From Arenimonas daejeonensis (lineage in GTDB: Bacteria > Pseudomonadota > Gammaproteobacteria > Xanthomonadales > Xanthomonadaceae), in assembly GCF_007993735.1 (NCBI RefSeq), contig NZ_CP042453.1, positions 2,968,443 through 3,032,442 on the forward strand: a stretch of DNA of 64,000 nucleotides. Direction: 5' to 3'. Positions 9,590 through 19,821 of this stretch are shown here, in pieces (position 1 is the first letter of the stretch; every line of letters starts with the position of its first letter). Both the position numbers and the translations under genes were made by a program. The notes under the pieces are model-generated. The model saw nothing but the letters and a program-made list of their open reading frames with translations, made no database searches and was not told the origin of the DNA.

Positions 9590-11729
9590 TCGTTCCTCGC
9601 CAGCGCCAGCTGCAGCTCGATGCTGGCCCGGCTGACTTCGATGACCTCGGCCAGTGAGATAGGGCACGGTGCGCCAGTCTTCACAGCCTCAACGAAGGCC
9701 TTGGCACATGCGGCCTGGCCCTTGTCCTGGCGCCATAGGTTCATCCGGGAGAAGCCCTTCCAGCCCCAGCCACGAAGCTTGCGGAAGTTGTCCAGCTGGA
9801 GCACCTTACCGGCGCAGAAAACCTCCAGCCGCTCCTTGGGAAACCCCTTGTCGCCATTCGACAAATAGTGGACTGTGCCGAAGGAGCCATCGGCAAACTG
9901 CAAGGTGATTGTAGCTTTGTCGTCGGCGATGGCCACTGCGGGATGCCGACCCATCGCCACGGCCTGCTGCCCCACGATGGGTGCACCGGCAAGATGTCGC
10001 AACAAATCGATGAAGTGGCAACCTTCACCGACGATTCGCCCACCGCCCACGGCTTTGTCCTGGGTCCAATGGTCGGGCGGGATCGCACCGGCATTGACCG
10101 TCATCACGAAGCTCTTGGGCTCGCCTACGTTTGCCAGCAGTTGTCTGAGCTTCACCACCTGCGGCGCAAAGCGACGATTGAAGCCCAGCATCAGCATCTG
10201 GGCTGGCCTGGCAAGGGCCTCGGCCTCAATTTCCGCAAGGTCTTCCAATGTCAGGCACAAGGGTTTCTCGCAGAATACGTGCTTCCCGGCCTTCAGCGCT
10301 GCCAGCACTTGGCGAGCATGGGCAACGTGTTGGGTGGCCACCACGACGGTATCCACCGCAGGATCCTGCAACACGGCGGCGCCATCGGTGGATGCTTGGG
10401 TGAATCCATGTTTCCTGCCGTAGTGCACGGCACTGACGCCACCGCCGCTCACCACCGTGCGAAGCGATGCACCTGCGGCCTTGAAGGCTGGGATCAGCAC
10501 CCGGCCCGCATAGTTGCCTGCCCCAAGGAAAGCGACGGAGCAGGCAGTCGTGCTGCCAGCCGTCGAGGCAGTATTCCCTTCCAACAACGACACCGTGCGC
10601 TGCGACAGCCGCGCCTCGTTATCCCGAGGATACTGCAGCAGGATGCCCAGCGAGGGCTCGCCACTGGACAGCAAATCGTAGGCCTCGATCGTCCGATCCA
10701 GCGTGAATCGATGGGAAATCAAGGGCGAAACATCCAGCTGGCCGGATGCCATCAGATCCAACACCGCCTCGAAGTTGCGCTGCTCCGTCCAACGGACGAA
10801 ACCAACCGGGTAGTCGTTGCCCCCCTCCTCATAGGAAGGGTCGTACCGGCCAGGGCCGTAGCTGCAGCTGACTTGGAAACTCAGTTCCTTTTCATAGAAA
10901 TCGGCCCGCGACAGCTCAAGTCCCGCCACGCCCACAAGAACAATGCGGCCACGCTTGCGGCACATCCGAGCCGCCTGGCTAACCGGCTCGTTGCTCTTGG
11001 TCGAGGCGGTGATGATCACTGCATCTACGCCACGCCCACGGGAGAAGGCCTGGACGACAGCAAGCACATCCTGGCCTGCGGAAGGATTCACCACTTCGGC
11101 GCCAAACTGACGCGCCAACGCCAACCGCGATGGATCGTAATCGATGCCAAGCACGCGGCAGCCTTGGGCACGCAGCATCTGCACCGACAACAGGCCAATT
11201 AGGCCCAATCCCGTAACCACCACGCATTCGCCTAGAGTGGGATTGGCGAGGCGAATCCCTTGCAATCCGATGGCAGCAAGGACTGTAAATGAAGCGGCCT
11301 CGTCAGAGACATTCTCAGGAATTCTGGCGCACAGATTCTTTGGAACGCTCACGACCTCCGCATGCTTTCCGTTGCTGACTACCCGGTCGCCGACCAAAAA
11401 CCACTCACATTCTTGCCAACTTCAGCCACCTCCCCAACATTGCAGTATCCAAGGGCTAGTGGCTGATCCAGCTTGCTTTGGACCGCCTCAAAGGTAGTAA
11501 AAAGCCCGTCCGTACGAATCTTGTCCAAGACCATTCGAACTTTGTCGGGCTGTTGGCGGGCCTTAGCAATCCACCCTGCCCGACCGAAGTCCACAAGCAT
11601 GCGTTCGGTTCCAGCCGACACCAAACTGGTAGTCGACCGAATAACCAAACTTCCAGTGCCGCATCCAGGAACAGGCAGTTCAACCAATCGAGTGCTGCCG
11701 TACTGAAGACTTTGTAGTACCTGTTTCAC
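9586..11729 (-). CDS. Bi-domain oxidoreductase: zinc-type alcohol dehydrogenase fused to Gfo/Idh/MocA (one frame change)
   Basis: About 714 aa. Residues 1-380 or so are an MDR/alcohol-dehydrogenase-like domain (GYCNVGEVAEVG, VVVTGLGLIGLLSVQMLRAQG as the Rossmann motif, FYEKELSFQVSCSYGPGRYD). The rest is a Gfo/Idh/MocA domain (FLGAGNYAGRVLIPAFKAAG, KHVFCEKPLCLTLEDL, GGGRIVGEGCHFIDLLRHLAG). The fusion is a known family in O-antigen and capsule loci, next to wecB and heparinase-family genes as here. The frame changes at about 11397; a sixth T in ggtttttt gives GFLVGDRVVSNG. The GTG at 11729 (MKQVLQSLQYGSTRL) is the chosen start. It probably modifies a nucleotide sugar; its substrate is unknown. 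Confidence 0.85.
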
Positions 11730-11733
11730 GCAA

Positions 11734-12871
11734 TCACCCAATCTTTCCTTTGCCGAAGATTGTTACAACGCGATTTTCTTCAAGCGCACGTTTCGCACAA
11801 AGAAAAAGCTCCCCAGTCGCAACTACGTAGTCAGCGGCGACGGCTTTGGACCGATCCCCTTGCGACATCAGGTAGCTATTAGTTACATTGAGCTCGTGCC
11901 CGTGGTCCCTAAAAAGCGGGCGAACTATCTTCTTCTTGTCCACAACTTCAATCTTCAACTCTTCAAAATCGTCCATAGATATCAGTGCGTTTCCGCGATG
12001 CGCAGCAAATCGTTCCCGAACACCTTCAAACGTATGCCCTTTCGCAGAAAAGCTAATTACAGCCACAGTTCCGTCACCAAAAGTGAATGTAACAACAATA
12101 TCGCAATCCGACTTCTCGGCCCGCGTGGGATTGATCGTAATTGGATATCGGCGTTCGGGCCCTACCAGATTGAGAACAAAGTCGGTCCAATGGCAGAGAT
12201 TGCCTAAGACCCGCCCCCCTCTTCCTTCTTAAAGTACCAATGATCATCAGCAATCTCGTGCCCAGCGATAAACCAAGATAGCATTGCGGCACCAGATTCC
12301 TCATCAAGGCAACTTTTAATAAGGCGCCCCATCTTGCTATTAGGTCTATTGAAGCCAAGATTGACCAACCCAGCACTTTCATTCATTGCGTCCTCAAGCC
12401 GACGAAGCTGCTCAAGGGTAACGACATGAGGTTTTTCAATATGCACGTTCTTATTGAGTCGCAACGCCTCTATCGCGTACTCGGCGTGAGATGCATGATT
12501 CGAAGCTATGTATATAAGATCTATGTCCGGGTCCGAGATCACCTTGAACGCATCATCTGTGAAATACCTTGCACCATATGCTGACGCTAACGAGGCCGCA
12601 CGATTGATATTTACATCCATCACCCCCTAACAGCGCCAGATTTGTGCTTGTTCAAATAGTAGGCGATATTGGAGAATGAAAAATTTCCACAGCCAATAAT
12701 GCCGACATGACCGCCGGCCTTCGGTTCTCGCGGAATCTCCAATGCGTCATAGACGCGATTCATATGGTGTTGCCCGCGCACCTTAGCCAAGGTGCGCTGA
12801 GGGCCGTATATTCTCAAGTACCTAAGAACCTTCCGGATCTTGAATGCTAGCCCCGCCGATGTATAGTCCAT
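11734..12871 (-). CDS. Gfo/Idh/MocA family oxidoreductase (two frame changes)
   Basis: About 379 aa. An N-terminal extension (MDYTSAGLAFKIRKVLRYLR) precedes the NAD motif GHVGIIGCGNFSFSNIAYYL, then DPDIDLIYIASNHASHAEYA, NVHIEKPHVVTLEQLRRLE and DDHWYFKKEEGGRVLGNLCH. Frame changes near 12633 and 12216 both fall in G runs; one more G in each gives an open reading frame. Base composition is lower in GC than the flanking core genes. Working after or beside the bi-domain protein, it is probably part of the same nucleotide-sugar pathway, for example oxidation or reduction at C3 or C4. The substrate cannot be determined here. Confidence 0.8.
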
Positions 12872-12893
12872 AAAAACCCCAGTCTACGCGCCA

Positions 12894-14039
12894 TCACCAA
12901 CTACGCAGCGCTTCCATTGTTTGGTCGGCGCATCTTTCCCAACAGAATTCGTTCGCCCTAACCCGCGCCCGTGACTGCTGCTCCGTTCGCAAAACCGGAG
13001 AATTCAGCACTCTTAACATTGCATCTCTAAGACCATCAACATCTCGAGCTTTGAAGGCAAGGGCACATCCTCCAAAAATTTCCGGCAAAGGCGGGCAATC
13101 TGCCGCCACTATCGCACTACCAGCCGCCATCGCCTCGATTGCGATATTTGGACAAGCCTCGATCTCAGTTGCAATAGCCACGAGCACCGAGCGCCGATAT
13201 AACAGCCCCATGACGTCCCATGGGACGTGACCGAGGAATCTGATTCGATCACGCACGCCCGACTGACTCACCACTTGGGCGACGACGGCCCCATACCTTT
13301 TGTCATTTCCGCTCCCGGCAACGACCAGCGATGGCGCGTCCGATATCGTCTCACAAAGCCTTCCATACGCAGCAACAACGTCCTCTAGCCTCCGATATGG
13401 CAGCAGGGATCCGCACGTGAGAATAAAATCCCCATCGATACCTAGACTTGCCAGCGCTCGCTGCTCAACAACAGCATCTCCTACCATATAGTCAGGAGAT
13501 CCGTGATACACCCTTCGAATCTTTTCAACCCCCACACCTAACGCCTCAGCTTGCGCTGCCGCAAAGCTAGAAACCGCAATCACGCGGTCCGCGTTGACTA
13601 AACTTCGGGCAGTCGCCTTCATCAGAATGTGATTGCGGATTGATGAGCGCCACGAGTACTCATATCGCGAGCATAGGAACGGCTCCATATTTCGGAGCAT
13701 TAATACGTTCTTTACTCCTGACAGCAAAGGACCAATCTGATACGGCGTAAAGACCACCCCCGCCCTCAGGCTACGGACCATCCTTCTTACTTGCACGAAG
13801 TCCCATGCCTGGCGGAGGTAAGGGTTCGATGGGCGGCCATTCAGCCAAGATATCCTCGACAGCCCGTCCAGTCCGATCTTTGATCTCTGCTCATTTGACG
13901 CTAGGACGTGGATTTCACACTTCCGTGAGGAGCGATCTAGTAACCGCGGCACTACGTTGCGTACGTAATTGAGAGCTCCACCACTTTGAGACGATAAGCA
14001 ATTTATAATCACAGCTGTTGAGTGACTCACGCTACGCAC
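12894..14039 (-). CDS. Glycosyltransferase family 4
   Basis: A 381-aa GT-B glycosyltransferase. It begins MRSVSHSTAVIINCLSSQSGGALNYVRNV, with a glycine-rich acceptor loop; the donor half has NADRVIAVSSFAAAQAEAL, FILTCGSLLPYRRLEDVVAAY, FLGHVPWDVMGLLYRRS and the E-x7-E equivalent EIEACPNIAIEAMAAGSAIVAAD. The GC content is well below that of the core genes. It is the most downstream of the lower-GC glycosyltransferases in the minus-strand series. Donor and acceptor sugars are unknown. Confidence 0.82.
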   Translation of the reverse strand: MRSVSHSTAVIINCLSSQSGGALNYVRNVVPRLLDRSSRKCEIHVLASNEQRSKIGLDGLSRISWLNGRPSNPYLRQAWDFVQVRRMVRSLRAGVVFTPYQIGPLLSGVKNVLMLRNMEPFLCSRYEYSWRSSIRNHILMKATARSLVNADRVIAVSSFAAAQAEALGVGVEKIRRVYHGSPDYMVGDAVVEQRALASLGIDGDFILTCGSLLPYRRLEDVVAAYGRLCETISDAPSLVVAGSGNDKRYGAVVAQVVSQSGVRDRIRFLGHVPWDVMGLLYRRSVLVAIATEIEACPNIAIEAMAAGSAIVAADCPPLPEIFGGCALAFKARDVDGLRDAMLRVLNSPVLRTEQQSRARVRANEFCWERCADQTMEALRSW

Positions 14040-14043
14040 ACTC

Positions 14044-15246
14044 CTAAAGACGACTATCTACGAACTTAAGTGCAGCGCCCCAGGTATTTGCCCAGCTAAA
14101 GTTACAAACCGCTCTTTCGCGCGCGCGCAGGCCCATCCGCTCACGCCGATGGGCATTCTCCGTCAACGCAATAATTTTCCGTGCTAAGTCGCTTGGACTG
14201 CCTGGCTCAAACAACAAACCCGTTACCTCATCAACAACAACTTCACGATTACATGGGGAATCAGGAACCACAGACGGCAGCGAACTTGCCATATACTCTT
14301 GGACCTTAATTGGGCAGATAATATTCGTTGACCCTGGGAGCACTGCCACATCCAAGGCGGCCAGAATCTCCGGGACAGCCTCTTTGCGTACACCGGGCAA
14401 CATATAAAGATTCCGCCCGAGAACGCCGAGATCCTCGGCCAGCCGACGTGAAGACTCATACTCCTTTCCATTGCCCACCATTAGGATTCGCGCATGAGGG
14501 GCAATTCGCCCAACAATCTCGGCGGCGCGAACCAAACATTCTGTGTTGTGATAGAAAGCGTAGCTACCTAGATATCCAACCAGCACAGTCTCATCTGATA
14601 CACCAATGCGAGCTCGAAACGAAGTGCGAGAATTCTGGTCGGCGTAAAATTCATCCGCGTCAACCGCATTGTGAGCTACAACAATCTTCTCTGAGTTGAC
14701 ACCTTCTAATTCAAGTTGTCGCCTTAAGGTCTCAGATTCAACTACCACGAAGCTTGCGCACTCAAGCTTTTCCGCTTCAGTTCGCAAAGCTCGGCGTCGA
14801 AAGGCAGACCACCCATAATCTACAAGGTGATCCTTCCATTCCAACACATATGGAAGCCCCAAAGCATGCGCGACCCTCAACCCGGCGCAGTGAAGGCGAC
14901 TTGAACGTTCCCAGATAATTGAAGGTTCAAACCGCTCACTACTTTCTAGGACGAGACTCGCCAGCTGCTGGTCATGGACGATATCTCTCCACTCTGATGC
15001 TGAATTCACGATCGGTTGCAACAGGCGCGATTGCCTGTACCAACTAGCGTAATGTCGACCACTGCCATATGCCGGGTCCGCATGCACCTGGCTATTACGA
15101 GGAACATCGCCACCGCAGATCGGCAACACCTCGTGCCCATCGGCTCGCCAACAGTCAACCAGACCTTGAACCTTTCTTCCAAGGCTTGCGGCGCGAAAGC
15201 TACGTCCGCCGCATACGTACATTACCCGGTGCGCCCTATTTGTCAT
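14044..15246 (-). CDS. Glycosyltransferase family 4
   Basis: About 400 aa. GT-B features include YVCGGRSFRAASLGRKVQGLV at the N-terminus, NAVDADEFYADQNSR, LVGYLGSYAFYHNTECLVRAAEI, ILMVGNGKEYESS and KVQEYMASSLPSVVPDSPCNREVV. The ATG at 15246 (MTNRAHRVMYVCGG) was chosen because it overlaps the end of the acyltransferase gene; a longer start at 15291 would lie inside that gene. Lower GC and relaxed codon use mark it as part of the exchanged cassette. Its sugar specificity is unknown. Confidence 0.8.
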   Translation of the reverse strand: MTNRAHRVMYVCGGRSFRAASLGRKVQGLVDCWRADGHEVLPICGGDVPRNSQVHADPAYGSGRHYASWYRQSRLLQPIVNSASEWRDIVHDQQLASLVLESSERFEPSIIWERSSRLHCAGLRVAHALGLPYVLEWKDHLVDYGWSAFRRRALRTEAEKLECASFVVVESETLRRQLELEGVNSEKIVVAHNAVDADEFYADQNSRTSFRARIGVSDETVLVGYLGSYAFYHNTECLVRAAEIVGRIAPHARILMVGNGKEYESSRRLAEDLGVLGRNLYMLPGVRKEAVPEILAALDVAVLPGSTNIICPIKVQEYMASSLPSVVPDSPCNREVVVDEVTGLLFEPGSPSDLARKIIALTENAHRRERMGLRARERAVCNFSWANTWGAALKFVDSRL

Positions 15247-15740
15247 GCCTATCCAGATACTGCAAAGGCTTCGCAGGCACTCCTCCGACAATTCCGCAAA
15301 GTACGTCCCTAGTAACTACACTTCCAGCTGCGACGATCACACCATTCCCGATTCGGACTCAGGCATGACTAACGCGCCGGCCCCAATCCAAACATCGTCC
15401 CCTATGTATACTTCTTTGGCGGAATGCTCTCCGTGCAACACGTGACCCGCGACCACTCGCCGCCCCCGGTTAGTATCATCGCACCATATGAAAGCGTTAC
15501 TCGGCTCCCAACTCGAATGGCAGCCCCTTCACACGACTGAAGCACAACCCGATCGTTCAGAACAACTGACTCGCCAAGTGAAATGTTGTCTGCTCCTTCA
15601 ATCAGAACTCCTTCACACACTTGGCATCCGGAGCCCATCGAACGAAGCACGCAACTGCAGTAGAAAGTCCTAGCCCGCCTCCGAATGGAACGGAAGATTC
15701 GCCTGGCGGCCAACAAAGACTGTGCAAGGACATCAATCAT
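15236..15740 (-). CDS. Hexapeptide-repeat acyltransferase (two frame changes)
   Basis: About 168 aa of the left-handed beta-helix (LbH/MaT) type, similar to sugar O-acetyltransferases such as WcaF or MaA. Successive hexapeptide turns are visible: VCEGVLIEGADNISLGESVV, NDRVVLQSCEGAAIRVGSRV, then VAGHVLHGEHSAKEVYIGDDVWIGAGALVMPG, and finally VIVAAGSVVTRDV before VGGVPAKPLQYL. Frame changes near 15445 and 15366 are each repaired by one added base. It overlaps the glycosyltransferase genes on both sides. It probably O-acetylates a repeat-unit sugar. Confidence 0.78.
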
Positions 15741-16956
15741 TCCAGCCGCCTGACTGACAGAAGTTCTCTATGGTTTCTATCCAACGACGGGCGTAAAGAC
15801 GAGGAGAGTGGGTAGCTTCTACGAATTCGCGCCCTTTCTCACCGTACTTCAATCGAGTAGCCCTGTCTTTCAACAGCGGCACGATTGCCTCTGAGATTGC
15901 CACAGAATCTCGAGGCTCCACCAATCTTCCCCACTCCCCGTCCGATAGCCACTCAGGGATCCCGCCTACACGGGAAGCCACGCAAGGCACGCCGCATGCC
16001 AGTGCCTCAGGGCCAACAAGGCCGAACTGTTCATTGTATATGCTGGGACAAACCATCACGTGCGCAGCCTTGTAGGTGCTGACAATCTCATCGCGCCCAA
16101 CAAACCCCTTCATCTCCACACTTTCCCGCACCCCGCTCTCAATGAACATCGTCTCCAAACGATCGCGAAGCGGACCCCTACCACAAACGATAAGCCTGGC
16201 ATTCGGCACATCAATCCTTACCCTGCGCAACATTTCCGGCAGGTACTGGACCCCCTTAGACTCCAAGAGTCCCCCAACATAGATTATTGTTGGAACACCA
16301 TCGTGTGTAGCAAGTTCGCCGGCAAAGAACTGAGGATCTACACCCAATGGAATATGAAGGGTTGGACCATAGCCCAGACTCTCCGCAGCCTTCTGAATAT
16401 AGATGCTCGGGCAGTGAAACAATTCAATTGATGACTTAACCGCCGGTTGCAAACGATAGTTTAGCTGGGTGTATGCAAGCGCTTCCGAGAAAGAAACGCA
16501 GCGTCGCGAATAGCACTTCATTCCGATGCCGAGTTCGCATGGGGAACCATCCACTTTCAAGTTGCCCCAAGATGACGCGCAGAAGAGACTTGGGCCATGC
16601 AGTGTCTGGATTACACGTTGGCCCTTCAGCGCGTTGTAGATAGCAAGTGGATACTTTGATATCAGATGCGTCCGCACTACGTCAGGCCGAATGGAACGGA
16701 GAACATGCCCTAGAGAGCGACTGACGCCCGGTGCACCAAGAAACTTGCCGAGTTTTGAAGATACTCTCGAACGACCGGCGACCACGACATGGTCTGTCGA
16801 TCCAACGCTGCTTAAAACTTCTGGAGCCTGGGAGAAGGAATAGACCTCATGGCCCGCCTCCTCGTATGCCCTCCTTTCAAGCCAAAGGACGGCGTCACCG
16901 CCCCCACTAAAGTGAAAGTGATCGTTGATTAGTAAGATTCGCAGCTTCCTGCTCAT
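15733..16956 (-). CDS. Glycosyltransferase family 4
   Basis: About 407 aa, starting MSRKLRILLINDHFHFSGGGDAV (an ATG 12 bases upstream is also possible). The GT-B donor half has PTIIYVGGLLESKGVQYLPEM, ARLIVCGRGPLRDRLETM, MKGFVGRDEIVSTYKAAHV and the motif EQFGLVGPEALACGVPCVAS. Four cysteines in the middle (SLFCASSWG, SPCELGIGMKCYSRRC) are unusual and could bind metal or form disulfides. The 5' end lies inside the end of the wzy gene by about 50 bases. The specificity is unknown. Confidence 0.82.
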   Translation of the reverse strand: MSRKLRILLINDHFHFSGGGDAVLWLERRAYEEAGHEVYSFSQAPEVLSSVGSTDHVVVAGRSRVSSKLGKFLGAPGVSRSLGHVLRSIRPDVVRTHLISKYPLAIYNALKGQRVIQTLHGPSLFCASSWGNLKVDGSPCELGIGMKCYSRRCVSFSEALAYTQLNYRLQPAVKSSIELFHCPSIYIQKAAESLGYGPTLHIPLGVDPQFFAGELATHDGVPTIIYVGGLLESKGVQYLPEMLRRVRIDVPNARLIVCGRGPLRDRLETMFIESGVRESVEMKGFVGRDEIVSTYKAAHVMVCPSIYNEQFGLVGPEALACGVPCVASRVGGIPEWLSDGEWGRLVEPRDSVAISEAIVPLLKDRATRLKYGEKGREFVEATHSPRLYARRWIETIENFCQSGGWND

Positions 16957-18282
16957 GTTTCTCTGCACCCATATCGCTGCGCCTCCTTGCTGCGATTAGC
17001 AAACACAGAAGGAATAATGTATTGAAGTTTCCTGACGCAAACCCTTGCCAGAAATTATGTCCGCCAATGCCAATAACCAGCGATGCTACCAAGTAAGAAA
17101 GCATCACTCTTGCCAATGTGCGGTCGAACTCATCTACGCCTCGCGCGAGAAATCCAAGTCTTGCCATAGAGCTCCAGATGAAGCACAAGAACAGCACTAC
17201 TGCAAGAACACCTCCTTGCTCGAAGGGGAACAGATAGAGGCTATGAACACCGTAGTCCACTCGATACTGAACCAGCCCGCCTGACTCAACTGGCGCGACG
17301 TAGAAGCCACCTCCAATTATAGGCAATAACCAGTCGGCAAGATAAGAGCTAAAGGGAAATTGAAGATTATGGCCAGTCGCTGACCAACACTATTTGCGTC
17401 ACCCTGTGCCTCGAGTCTGTAAAGAGTTGTCGCGTTAGCGGCCAAGTCATACAACGAGTTTGCGTCGAGAATTAGCACCAAAGCCGCTAACACAACGATG
17501 CTAAACAACGCAAACATTCGCGCCCTCTTATCGATAATGGTCAAGACGGCAACGCTAATTGCGAAAAGACCAAGCCCAGTTCTTGACCCCGAAAAGAACA
17601 AGGGCCAAGAAACAAATGCAACGACAATCGGCCCGATAAATCTGTAAAACCTACTTCCGGACGTTGAGAAAAGCGAAAAGGCCGCGACGGCGAGAAGTGA
17701 GGACGTCTGGGCAAGCTGAAAATAGGAAGCACCAAACGGGCCCACTAACGTACCTTTTCCAAGATTTACCACGAGGCCATCTTTAACTACGATCTGACCC
17801 GTGCCGAAAACAAACTCTGGTACGCAGTAGGCCGCGACAAAAACTCCCGAGGCCGTTAATAGCCTCAGCACCACCCTCTTCCGTTCACCTGTAATAGAAA
17901 CCTTGGCAGCCATCACAAGCACTAGGAGACCGATTAGGTATCTGGCAGCACTGAATAGCGAGAACCTCCCGTATTCCCAATCTAGAAAGACAAGGGCCCA
18001 TATGCTAGCGCATACACAAAACCAACAAACCAGCAACCCCCAAATTCTAATTGGTTTTGGGATATCGCTAACACGGCCAATTGCAGGGAAGAACATTACC
18101 ACTCCAATCAACACCATCACGTCAAACAGGCGAGGATTGGTTCTATCAAATGGGGTCAGGTAGAGAAGTGGTCGTTCGTAGGAAAACGACAGTATCAGCG
18201 CACACAACCAAAGGAACCTCACACGCTCGCGAGTGAGGAGGGATCGATTCTGAGCCGTACTTTGATCAAAGGAATGATTCAA
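16907..18282 (-). CDS. wzy: O-antigen/EPS polymerase, Wzy type (one frame change)
   Basis: About 458 aa of polytopic membrane protein with at least ten hydrophobic segments, such as FLWLCALILSF, VMVLIGVVMFFPAIG, IWGLLVCWFCVCASIWALVFL, YLIGLLVLVMAAKV, VVLAALVLIL and GVLAVVLFLCFIWSS. The large periplasmic loop typical of Wzy/WaaL proteins has LGKGTLVGPFGASYFQLAQTSSLL. The frame changes near 17340; a fourth T gives NFPFSSYLADWLLPIIGGG. Low sequence conservation is usual for this family, so the assignment rests on topology and on its place between the flippase and glycosyltransferases. The product would link repeat units in the periplasm. Confidence 0.75.
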
Positions 18283-19715
18283 GTGTCCAACTCGCTACTT
18301 CTTCTGGCCGACCTAAGCAGACTTATCATCCACGAAATGTCGTTTCGAACAGTTTTCCAAGCAAATGCCACGACTAAGCCTGCCAAGGCGGCGGACGCTA
18401 CCGCACCACAAATTACAGCTAGCACAGGCGCATTCATCTCCAACAGTTCAAGCCGTACGAGCAAAGCAACCAGCCCGAGAGCGGCCGCTATACAAAGCGG
18501 CCTCCAGACGGCGAGTAGGAAATCTCTCGGGGTGATGCTCGTCCCGTGAAACGAATACACCAAAGTCGGATACGCAAGCACGACGGTTGCCAAAGAGTAG
18601 CCAAGCGCAACACCTGTCACCCCCAGTTAAGACCAAGAGAAAACAGCAGAATACGAATGGGCACTGACCAACAACCCCAAATCAGCATCCTCTTCCCCCT
18701 CCCAAGCGAAACGTATACCCAACCAACGGTAGCTAGCACTGGGTCGATAACGGCCGACACTCCTAAGGAGGACAAATATCGAAACCGCCTCGCCCCATTT
18801 CGGACCAAGGAAGGTCAGCACCACCTCATTCGCCAGTACCAACATGAGCACCACCAAGGGCATCGAGAGGTACGCGACCACTGAAACAGCCCTAAGATAG
18901 TAGGACCTGTAAACATCGCCATCGGACTGGACTCGACTTAGTGCAGGAATCGCAACCGCTGTCAGAGGCGCAGTCACCTGGCCTAGAGGCAGCAGCAGCA
19001 AAGAGTACGCTCTTGAGTAGATTCCTAAAGACTGTGCGCCCAAGACTCGACCCACCAGCACATTGTCAAGATTTCGTCCCAAATAGTTCACCAACCCGTA
19101 CGCAGTCAGGTATCCGCCGAATCGCATAAGCGAACGGACGCCAGATCGCCTTACTGGCAAAGTGGGAACCCACCGTGATGCCACCCAGACCAGAACTGTT
19201 GTGGTTGCGAAGGTTGCCAACTGCAGGAAGACCAACGACCAGTAGCCAAAGCCCTTGGCGGCCGTCCCCACCGCGACCACCGCGCCTACAAGTGCAGCTA
19301 CGACCTCTATTTTCGAGATTAGTCCTAACTTCAATTGGCGCCGCAATAGCGCTTGGTGCTGCATTGCCAAGCCAGAGAAAATAAACGTAATTCCCATCGC
19401 ACAGGTGACTGGTGTTAGACGATGGTCTCCGTAGAACCAAGCTAACGCGGGAGCAAGGGCGGCTGTAGCTATTGCTAGAGCAGTCGCTATCGCCAAACCG
19501 AGCCAAAAAAGGGTGCTGAGTTGCTCTTGGGAAATTGCCTCACTTTGGATGGCGGCGAGTGTTAACCCCATGTCGCGAAAGATCATCATGAAACCAGTAA
19601 CAGCCGTTACCATGGCTACCAAGCCGAAATCCTCCGGCACCAGTAGCCTCGCAAGGACCATCGTTGAAATCAGACTCAGGACAAACTTGATCACCTGAGC
19701 AGATAGAGTGGCCAC
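18279..19715 (-). CDS. wzx: Polysaccharide flippase, Wzx/WzxC type (several frame changes)
   Basis: About 478 aa of MATE/PST-family membrane protein. The N-terminal motif VIKFVLSLISTMVLARLLVPEDFGLVAMVTA and SKIEVVAALVGAVVAVG, RFGGYLTAYGLVNYLGRNLDNVLVGR and YSRAYSLLLLPLGQVT are all characteristic of WzxC-type flippases that move undecaprenyl-linked repeat units. The frame changes near 18770 and 18617; the second is a G run needing one more base. The true start may be upstream: a GTG near 19773 (MTRQVDPP) would join if one C is removed from a run near 19745. The gene ends four bases into the wzy start region. Confidence 0.82.
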
Positions 19716-19821
19716 ACCCCCTGCAACAGAGAGTCTCTTTACTTCGGCGGGGTGGGTCCACTTGCCTTGTCACAGATCATAGGGGCGAGCTTCGGCAACC
19801 TTCAGCAGGCGAATTCTCCAA

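Noticed and set aside
11400..13000. wecB, both oxidoreductases and other EPS genes as pseudogenes because of frameshifts
   Set aside because: All but one of the changes are single-base differences in homopolymers, the same pattern seen in essential genes. Only the missing loop of wecB is kept as possible true damage.
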